Positions 56,701 through 64,000 of a stretch of DNA of 64,000 nucleotides are shown here, in pieces. The notes below the pieces were generated by a model. It ran no database searches. It saw only the letters and a program-made list of their open reading frames with translations, and was not told the DNA's origin. The DNA comes from Conchocele bisecta (lineage: Eukaryota; Mollusca; Bivalvia; Lucinida; Thyasiridae), in NCBI GenBank assembly GCA_029237695.1, contig CM055268.1, positions 49,618,418 to 49,682,417 of the forward strand. Direction: 5' to 3'. Each line of letters opens with the position of its first letter. The first letter of the stretch is position 1. The translations under genes were made by a program, and so were the position numbers.

Positions 56701-57372
56701 GTGAACGCACCCGCGTCATGGGATCTGGAGCGAATTTGATGGTTCGACCGCATCACCATCATTAAGTATTCGTAATATACACTAACGTTATGGCAACTGA
56801 ACAAAAGGAAGCAGCATAACAATGACATTCATACTGGCGTGACAAATCTATCAGTTAAACGTAAAACTTGTATAGTATGTGTTCCCGTTTAGTATTAGTA
56901 AGTGTCTATAATGTACAGGTACCCTTAGCATGTTATTACAGTTTTATTGCTTGACCGAACCGGAATGGATATATCCATTTGTTCTGCTGTTTGGAAAGTG
57001 AGTGCATGTGACGGAATCTCATATTCTGTTCTATTTGATATGAAGTTTATGAACATCGTCAGCCATCTCGCCTTTCATAAGTACTCATTGATTCCTTTCA
57101 TTAATTTAATATCAAATATTCATCATAATCCTCTAATTATGGCTGTTATAACACGTATGTGCAACGTTAGAAACAGTCATGTTTAATGTTTGTGCAGACG
57201 TACGCCCAGGACAGCCAGGTGACAGACTCGGCGTCCTCTGGCACCGCCTACCTGTGCGGGGTCAAGGCCAACAAGGGAACCATCGGTGTCGACGCCCGCA
57301 CCACCCCGGGCGACTGTGCCAGCTCCAAGGGTGCCGAGCTTACCAGCATCCTAGACTGGTCCGTCGCCGCAG
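50695..57372 (+). CDS. Alkaline phosphatase, three 5' exons, 3' partial
   Basis: Secreted or GPI-anchored zinc phosphomonoesterase. Exon 1 (50695-50797) gives a signal peptide MTVVLAIIALLCCHAATTGA and a donor GAGA|GTAAGT in phase 1. Exon 2 (55549-55769) gives PDFWRNQAKANIQHRL and KNVMLFLGDGMSIP, with the metal-binding Asp of GDG, ending FSK in phase 0. Exon 3 (57198-57372) gives TYAQDSQVTDSASSGTAYLC with the nucleophilic Ser of DSA, GVKANKGTIGVDARTT, and ends LDWSVAAG in phase 1. Phases agree throughout and the protein reads without gaps against the family. Later exons (Asp/His metal ligands, GPI signal) are not in the window. Confidence 0.9.
50906..51440. mobile_element. F10 element, full copy
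   Basis: Inverted ends TTAAAGGTACATACCCACTC and GAGTGGGCATGTGCCTTTAA; inside are GGTATCAGGATATTTTCATA, ATTTGCAT-type sequence and TGCCAATCAATACGTGAGG. It lies in the first intron of the phosphatase gene. Confidence 0.82.
51991..52169. mobile_element. Two F5 palindromes
   Basis: 51991-52050 and 52101-52169, both with ACAGTGGGGTCA and CGTGTAAGTGCACACACGAA. Each has lost part of one arm. Confidence 0.75.
52229..52365. repeat. F16 palindrome and F5 fragment
   Basis: 52229-52303 is a near-perfect palindrome around GAACCGTCTCGGCGAGACGG with GTATGTTGTTACCACTC arms. 52315-52365 is the right arm of F5. Confidence 0.78.
52513..52760. mobile_element. F1 MITE copy e
   Basis: TTAACACTAAGTAACTTGAA to TTCGGGTTCACAGGGTTAA, with the GACGGCTCGTTAAGAGCCGG stem. 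Confidence 0.78.
52974..53257 (+). mobile_element. Intact tRNA-derived SINE with 12-bp target duplication
   Basis: Head: GGCGTAATGGTTAGTGTGTC (A-box-like) and GGGTTCGAGCC (B box). Body: GTGTCCTTGAGCAAGACACT, CACCCAGCTGTAAATGGGTA, resembling the Meta-domain of invertebrate MetaSINEs. Tail: GCATGCAAGGTCATAGAGCC and an A-run. GATTACCTTCCA occurs at 52962-52973 and 53258-53269, a perfect target duplication. Confidence 0.93.
53270..54760. other. Unassigned, relatively GC-rich region
   Basis: Less AT-rich than its surroundings. A TATATAATAAGGCCAGTCTC motif near 54570 and an AATTAAACAATAGG region near 54665 could be LTR-like, but no paired LTR or polymerase sequence is readable. Open frames on the minus strand (53260-53646, 53841-54179) match nothing I know. 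Confidence 0.3.
54761..55216. other. No feature recognised
   Basis: Intron sequence of the phosphatase gene without repeats or open frames that I can assign. Confidence 0.5.
55217..55516. mobile_element. F11 element, full copy
   Basis: Ends TGTAGCCGATTTCACCAACA and the inverse TTGGTGAAATAGGCTCC; double AAAGTATACTTTGC motifs in each arm; centre CACAGCCAAAATGGCTGTGA. It ends 32 bp before phosphatase exon 2. Confidence 0.85.
55549..55769 (+). CDS. Alkaline phosphatase exon 2 (LFLGDGM)
   Basis: Acceptor TGTTATACAG; first two bases complete the exon 1 codon. Encodes PDFWRNQAKANIQHRL, LFLGDGMSIPTITAARIM and ETVLSWETFPATGFSK. The donor GTGATG is weak. An F11 element ends 32 bp before the exon and an F1 MITE begins 8 bp after it. 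Confidence 0.92.
55777..56026. mobile_element. F1 MITE copy f
   Basis: TTAACCCTTTGTACCCGAAA to GGAGTGAAAGGGTTAA with the CGACTCGTAACGAGCCG stem. Its first base is 8 bp after the end of phosphatase exon 2. 56027-57197 shows no further feature. Confidence 0.85.
57198..57372 (+). CDS. Alkaline phosphatase exon 3 (active-site serine)
   Basis: Acceptor GTTTGTGCAG, donor GCAG|GTAGGC, phase 1. Encodes TYAQDSQVTDSASSGTAYLC, GVKANKGTIGVDARTT and GAELTSILDWSVAAG. Higher GC than its surroundings, as expected for coding sequence here. Its donor is copied repeatedly downstream. Confidence 0.93.
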
Positions 57373-57799
57373 GTAGGCCACCGCGTTCACCCATCCATCG
57401 CCGCAGGTAGGCCCCGCCGTGTTAACCCGTTCATCGCCGCCGGTAGGTAGGCCGCCGTGTGAACCCATCTATCGCCACAGGTAGGCCGCCGTGTTTACAT
57501 GTCCATCGCCGCAGGTAGGTCACCGTGTTAACCTGTCCATCGCAGGTAGGCCACCGTGTTATATTAATTAACCTGTCAATCGCCGCAGGTAGGCCACCGT
57601 GTTAACTCGTCCATCGCCGCATGTAGGCCAGCGTGCTAACCCGTCCATAGCCGCAGGTAGGCCACCGTGTTAACTCGTCCATCGCCGCATGTAGGCCAGC
57701 GTGCTAACCCGTCCATAGCCGCAGGTAGGCCACCGTGTTAACCCGACCATTGTCGCAGGTAGGCCACCTTACTAACCCGCCCATCGCGGCAGGTAGGCA
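57361..57799. repeat. 34-bp minisatellite copying the exon 3 donor
   Basis: About 13 units of CCATCGCCGCAGGTAGGCCA plus CCGTGTTAACCCGT, starting with the last bases of exon 3. Most units re-create CGCAG|GTAGG. Four degraded units continue at 58217-58330 beyond the F15 insertion. Confidence 0.92.
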
Positions 57800-58222
57800 A
57801 CACAGGTGGAAGACTCGGACCTAGGACCCAATAAATGGCTCATTTGAAAAACATTACACCACCCACCCATTTCCTTACACTATTTTGTATATCCTTTCAA
57901 GGTGGGCAAGAGCTTGAGACAATGCCCTAGACAATGCCCTAGACAGGCTTAGTTCGGGCTCGCTCAAACACCCAACGTTTAAAATTGTCTGCTGACTTAC
58001 ACCTCTGTCCGCAAATATATTCACTTTAATCATCTGTGTTTAGTATGTTGTTAGTTACACACGTTTTCGCTACCAACGTTACAGAGAAATATCTCTTTTC
58101 TCAAGCTCTTTCCTACCTTGAACACGATATAATATCTATTGTACGGAAATTGGTGGGTGGGGGTAACTGTTTACAAATGAGCCATTTATCAGGTCCTATG
58201 TCCGAGTCTTCCACCTGTGGTA
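57800..58222. mobile_element. F15 element inserted in the minisatellite
   Basis: Ends CACAGGTGGAAGACTCGGAC and GTCCGAGTCTTCCACCTGTG; inner pair AAATGGCTCATTTG / CAAATGAGCCATTT; then CAAGAGCTTGAGA / CTCAAGCTCTTTCC. Minisatellite units lie on both sides. Confidence 0.82.
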
Positions 58223-58330
58223 GGCAACCGTGCTAACCCGTCCATCGCCGCAGCTAGGCATCGTGTTAATCCGACCATTGCCACAGGTAGGCCACTGCGT
58301 TAGCCCGTCAATTGTAGCAGGTACAATGTA

Positions 58331-59470
58331 GGCTACCATCTTAGCTCGTTCACGGCCTACGTGCATACAACACTTTCTCTTTCTTTCTACACACCAAGGA
58401 TTACACTGCAAAATAATCCACAGAAGTTTTCGCAAAGGGGATATATAATGAGACGGTTTACGATATTTGTATATATATCTAAATCTCTGAGGTTGGCCCC
58501 CTCCGCATCTGAAAAGGGAATACAGTGATAATTATGCGCATTGGTTATTGTCATAGCTTCTGCTATTGTAACTAGCAACACATACTTCATTCCCTGTGTA
58601 CACGAATATTGATTATTAAATTAAACATATGCCATTTCCCGTACATTTCAACAAGAAAACGAACATATGCAAAACATTAGAATAAGCCACAGTTTTTTCT
58701 TTTGTAAACTTGTACAGTTATTTACCATATATATCGCAGATGTGTACACTTGCAGCATACTATGTGATAAGCCAGAAAGTCTCATAGAATGCCCCATACC
58801 GTAATTCTGACCTTCCAAGAAGGTGACGTTTACTACAGTTCACAAATCTCAGTGATTAAGGTATGACTGTATACTTTATTGTATCATTTCAAAGTCAAAA
58901 TTGTCCAACATAAAACTGTGAAAGTACCTCATGTAATATACCAAAATATTCGTTGCAATGTGTAGCAGCTCATAGTAGAAGTAGGTATAATTTGCAGTAA
59001 TGCAAACATTTTAAACTGTGGGTGAAAATGGGGTCTTTTGGCGTTTGAGGTTCAGAGAAAAATGAGCAATAGGAACTGGAATAAAAAATGCATAGAAACT
59101 GCTGCCAGTGACCAAGGTACAGCAAGCTATCATTTATTACAGTTCATGTAATTGAGGTATTGGCCAGTATCTGTTTGTGCAATTTTGAGAAATTGTCAAA
59201 AAATGATCTCCATTTTGAAAGTAGATCCAAAAATGTATGTATGGTGGTCAATAATTGGAAAAATAATGTTAAAGTTTTCTCCCTTGTTTAAATAATACAT
59301 TATATATGCATCTTATACAGGTTTGAATGTACAGTAAAATACAGCAACACATGTGATCCATGGCAACATAAACAATAATAATACCTTTGTATTGTAAATG
59401 CATATCTAGAAGAGACAACCCATGTAAATTAAAGAAAAACATGATTAAACTGCAATATAATTACATGTAT
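58331..59470. other. No gene recognised
   Basis: AT-rich, probably intronic if the phosphatase gene continues to the right. No alkaline phosphatase exon follows here. Confidence 0.5.
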
Positions 59471-59703
59471 GTGGCTGTGACTGGAGAAATGGGGCTTATG
59501 GGTTTTGTGATCAATGTAGCACCTCAGACTGATCAAATACATATAGCAAACTCATTTAGCCTGATAATGATATATATTGCTTGCTAGAAGCATGACAGAT
59601 GCTACACTAATGGAATGGTCACCAGTGCATATTCTGCTCAAACTGTGCGGATGCACAGGCCTATCTGGGTCTGCACTGGTCCCATTTCTCTAGCCACAGC
59701 CAC
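59471..59703. mobile_element. F8 repeat, reference copy
   Basis: GTGGCTGTGACTGGAGAAAT at the left and TTTCTCTAGCCACAGCCAC at the right, with CTGATAATGATATATATTGC and CTGGGTCTGCACTGGTC in between. It is the most complete copy of F8. Confidence 0.85.
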
Positions 59704-62060
59704 ATATAGTTTCCAAACAAAAACTAATTGATCATTAATAGACATCTCGGAGTTTTTCATGTCTAACTGTAAGGCTAATTGTGGCATGTATCTGTGTGTA
59801 CATTGAACATGGAACTGAATATATACTTATCATAAACATCGTAATGTCACACTGTGTCCGCACCACACAAATATTAAGTTTTTAAATGTGTAGATTGTAT
59901 GTATTTGTGTTTAACGGCCTATCAACAGCTAAGTACGTGAATCAGGTTTCTGGTCACAAACGTCCTATGCTGATGTTCAGTTGCATCATTGGCAGTAAGT
60001 TTTCCCAGAGACGTCGTCCTGGTGATTGCGAGCGTGTTCCAGCATGTCCGACACCACAGAGCAGCGAGACGCAGTTGACTTCATCGACACGGAGAGAATG
60101 ACATCGTTGCTGTTGTACATGTAGTCGTGTAGTTGTATTAGTATACGTGTACCTGCAGCATAGATAGATGGGTTAACAATAACATTGATTGACTGTGGTA
60201 CCATTTGGTGTTTTGCCAGCCCTGCAATGACAGATTCATGGATAATCGTTTTAATTCACTATTACCTAATACTAAGACCAGGGTGCGAAATGAAGGTATC
60301 AGTTGAAGCAATGGCCTTAAATCAAGGTAAAGCCATTCTTGAATGAAGAACTTCATTACAATTGCGAGTTTATTGTTGGTAAATACTCAGGTACAGAAAA
60401 TGCTAGGATGTATGTTCATCTCACACAAGCCCAGGGTACATCATTATGAAGTTACTCTAAGCATATTACCAAAATCTTAATTAAAAACAGATGATTCTAC
60501 TGCTTTTAACCACACGTCTTGATTATATGCGCGCTCAGAATGACTTGATCATCCAATCCCCTGTTGACAAAACAGGCCCTGTAGTTGCATGCAGCATACA
60601 CAAAGTGCCATATCAGCCGGCACATACAAGCAAAGTATTGAGGGCGTACACAACAGTGAATCTGCATGAGACTAGGTTTGATCACGACTTTAGAGTACAT
60701 AGTCAAACCATTATAGCATGGGTCCTGATTCAGGATTATACAATCCTTGTATAAAATGTAAGCTTACACAAGGATTGATTTCATAGAACACCATCCTTTG
60801 TATAGCGGAAAATATTGAATATTTGTATAAAATGTATCTGACCCTATTCTTCTTATTGTACACTATACAGTGCATTGAATTGCTCTCTGAGCCATCTTAA
60901 CATGGACTGGACAAGCTATCACCTCGTGTAGCGTTTGACACAGACAACTCAGAATTTGACAGATAAACTAAATACATTTTTAGTGCAATAAGTTCTAGAA
61001 AGATGTCTACCCGTCTTACCCATTATATCTTGCCCAAGCCAATACCAAGTTTGATTTTAAACGATAAATATAGCCATTTTTTAAAACACAGATATCTCTA
61101 TACAGGCTATCTAGAGTGCACAGTCATATAGGCTATCTTACCTGGACACAGAGTATTTAGCATGTATACTGCAGTGAGAGCAACAAGGAATATTGATTGT
61201 GTATGAACTTGTGCTGCTATCATAACGGTGTAGCTAGCAGAATATGTGTGGTACACCTGTCATACATGTAGTTATATAATTAGGTGAATGGAGTGAGCTG
61301 ATGGTTTAAACAATGTAACATGGTCATTGTCGATTTTGGAAATTCCAAAACTAATAACCCAGGTATCAAACATGGTGTACACAGTGACATGCTATAATTG
61401 TTAGCACATTGTAAATAATAAATAATTAGCTGTGGAAGATGGTATACCAAACTTTATTAGAATATCTGTAACATATTTTGCTGTCTGTCAAACGCTATAA
61501 GAGGTGAAACTGACTTATGGCTTGTGCATATTAAGATGGTTGAGACGGCAACTCCAGATGCCTTATAGGATGCAGGAACAAGAGAACGTTCACATATATG
61601 TTATACATATGTCCCATCACATTTACAACGCAATTATAGTTGAATCAAACGATGCTCAGGAATGTAGCGGGTCCATAAGCCAATTGGTTGTCCGATCATG
61701 AAGCCAGATGTCGGAACACGTACCTTGGTCTATGTTCCAGATAGCATCTGGTGTTGATTTGTTGTACTTCTGTCCAAAACACTAATTACTTCACTGATAG
61801 CTCCCAGCCCGCCTGTAATACATGTACACAAGATGTGGGTGCCTGCATTGATTTGGATGTTAATGTGGGTCCAATTTGCCCTTTAATAGGCCAGTGGAGT
61901 TAGTACTGCATGTATACCAGGGCATGTGTTTATACTGTTGAGTACACTTTCTGATCAAATACATAGTTTGACGGCCAGGACTGAGCTCGGCTCAGCCTTA
62001 ACCAACCCAACCTCATATATTTTGCTATAGCAACAGGGTGTGCAGAAAAAAACATAATTG
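59704..62060. other. No gene confirmed; possible small exon near 60000
   Basis: 60046-60126 opens MSDTTEQRDAVDFIDTERMT and then stops; the stretch 59995-60095 is locally GC-richer than its surroundings, but no matching splice sites or family could be recognised. The remainder is AT-rich and unassigned. Confidence 0.35.
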
Positions 62061-62175
62061 AAATGCCAATCATGCTTTTAACAAGCACTATATATCGCTA
62101 TGAGGCTACAGGAGTGTGTTGGAGCTACATTGGTCACACATCACAGAAGCCCTATTTCTCAAGTCACAGCCACAT
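62060..62175. repeat. F8 fragment
   Basis: CATGCTTTTAACAAGCACTA, GCTACAGGAGTGTG and the end CCTATTTCTCAAGTCACAGC. The left end is missing. Confidence 0.55.
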
Positions 62176-62249
62176 ACAAATCTTAATCGCAGTATTAGTA
62201 CAATGAAACCCACGAACATTTTTCACACACTGTTTTTTTTGCATTTTAC

Positions 62250-62322
62250 AGGGGCGGATCTGGAGGGGGGGGGGGTCCGGTGTTGCAAAACCTCCGTTCC
62301 CCAAATGCTGGATCCGCCCCTG
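62250..62322. mobile_element. Short CAGGGGCGGAT-ended MITE
   Basis: CAGGGGCGGATCTGGAGG at the left, inverse CTGGATCCGCCCCTG at the right, TA flanks, and a G10 run inside. Similar short palindromes are common DNA-transposon relics in invertebrates. Confidence 0.75.
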
Positions 62323-62485
62323 TAGTACTGTGTAACAAAGATTACATACACGATACGCAAAGGGGGACTTAATGTGCGCAAAGGCCCTAATGGGCGCAAT
62401 GGCCATACAACAATATCATATCCATTATATTACAGTACCAATTAACACTGCAAACTCATGAAAATATTCCCGTATCGTCCCAGAG

Positions 62486-62868
62486 TTACGGTGCTCTCCA
62501 TATGTATCCCCTGCAGAGTAGCGAATCCGATCAGATTCGCACTTTAGCTGTTCATTTTGGTGTAGTTCTATACTTATTCAACAGAAATGAAGGTCAGTAT
62601 TATGAAATGAACATATTCCAATAGTTCTGTCATAAATTTACATATGTAGATGGGGGTGGGGTCCAGTTACTGGAAAGGCAATATTTAATTTTCTAGTCCT
62701 ACTACAGTGATAAAATTTATTTCAAAATTAAAACTTTGTTTTTAAACTTTTACTTACCGACATTTATTTCAATTGAAAAATACAGAAAATATTTCACAAT
62801 TAACAGTTAAAGTATGAATCAGATCAGATTCGCTACTCTACATGGGAAACCTATGGAGAGCACCGTAA
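62486..62868. mobile_element. DNA element with TTACGGTGCTCTCC ends
   Basis: Left TTACGGTGCTCTCCATATGT and GAGTAGCGAATCCGATCAGA; right inverse TCTGATCTGATTC-type sequence and GGAGAGCACCGTAA. Non-coding. I saw one copy in the window. Confidence 0.78.
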
Positions 62869-64000
62869 GTCTGAGTATGGACGATATGCGTGTATTCTGC
62901 AGTTACTTCCCGCAACTATACATACCAAGGCTTGGACCAAGTTTAGAATTAGAATTATGTAAAATTATGTAGACTGTACATAGACAATACATATCTAAGA
63001 TCAATAGTTGGCTTGTTAATAATGTCACTATACTCTATTGTTATTAAATTTGGCAAAATAGTTCAGTATATTACATGCATTGCTGTCCAGTGATGTACTG
63101 TGATTCTGGTAGGATTTATGTCCTTGAAGCAAAGTTTTACTCCTAGACGTTCGCGAGACGTAATTGACGTCACGTTAACGGTTTTGACGTTATTTCCGGC
63201 TAAGAATTTAAAGAAATAATTCATACGCTAACATCAAAATTGTCAATTTTTACATCGTTATAGGCTGGTCTAAGAGCAAATTTCATATTTTGCGAATAGC
63301 ATGTAATATACAATTTATTCCACTACCATTCTGTCAGCTTTACAGATGTCTCGGGGAAATAAATCCGGTATTTCAACATGACAGTTGAAGCGTAATGATG
63401 TATACTATTTGACACTATTGACTTTAGTAGGACACCATACAACCATGTGCTGCTCACTAAAAAATATTGCATGTAATTTTAATATATTCTCTCTAGTTCA
63501 ACCATCTTAAAATCTATCTTAACAACTTGCATAGACATAATACTGAATTTTACGGGATATTAATAATAACATTTATAAAAAGAAAATTGTATTTCCTCCC
63601 TTCCGGTCGTCTACACAAGACATCGTTAGATAAAATGGCAAACTTTGGACTATTTAACACTTCCGATGTCTAATAAAATATACGAAATACATACAGAGGC
63701 CGGAATAGTAGGTTAATTTGGCGAAACTTACCATTTGTAATGCACTTTGTGTAGTTGGCGAATGTCTACATTTTGTGTTTACACTGGAGACCGAATTACA
63801 CACAACAATCAGTTGACTTCCGTTATTTACGGTTAATACACTAACAATAATCCAAATTTGTGGCATATATTGTATACAAAGATCTTGATGGAAAAACGTG
63901 AATTCGCAAAGCATCGTCTACAGTGACATACATTTATGACAAATAAGGTCAATTGTTACGACATTTCTAAATGAATATAATTTTCATAATTTTATATTCC
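62869..64000. other. No feature recognised
   Basis: AT-rich sequence up to the window edge. A CG-rich patch near 63145-63190 (GAGACGTAATTGACGTCACG) resembles a CRE-like motif but has no gene attached. Confidence 0.45.

Overview
The window is eukaryotic, AT-rich and crowded with transposable elements. Split genes with GT/AG introns, Thr-rich mucin-like coding sequence, tRNA-derived SINEs and many palindromic MITE-like repeats point to an invertebrate animal; a bivalve or other lophotrochozoan is my best guess. All calls come from reading the sequence; no search was run.

Two host genes lie on the plus strand. The first (about 1248-18927) is a ferric-chelate-reductase/FRRS1-like membrane protein. 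I could place 16 exons with splice sites: a Thr-rich mucin stretch, two DOMON domains built from matching exon sets, a cytochrome b561 six-helix region and a C-terminal membrane segment. Its 5' end is probably off the left edge. The second gene is an alkaline phosphatase: a signal-peptide exon (50695-50797), the LFLGDGM exon (55549-55769) and the active-site-serine exon (57198-57372). Its remaining exons must lie beyond the right edge.

The 30 kb between them is mostly mobile DNA. Three DNA transposons sit within 20 kb: A (30921-35295), B (38747-42131) and C (43069-50421). All begin TAG and end CTA, have long inverted arms rich in AAGATGGCCGCC-like sub-repeats, and are flanked by 3-bp target duplications (TTA, TAT, TAT). 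C is nearly complete. It encodes zinc-finger-like N-terminal modules, a transposase with D/H/E-like motifs, an XPG/FEN-like nuclease and a Cys-rich tail, spread over three overlapping frames. A keeps transposase C-terminal and Cys-tail remnants but has lost the nuclease; B keeps nuclease and tail but has lost the transposase. The set fits what I know of the Academ superfamily. C ends 273 bp upstream of the alkaline phosphatase start codon.

The rest is MITE-like families, called F1-F16 here (several with TTAA or TA ends, several nested), an intact SINE with 12-bp target duplications, a diverged SINE sharing its tail, a segmental duplication (21240-22545 with 23900-25683), minisatellites, and three places where tandem duplication has copied a splice site of a host gene. 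From 57.8 kb to the right edge I see no convincing gene.
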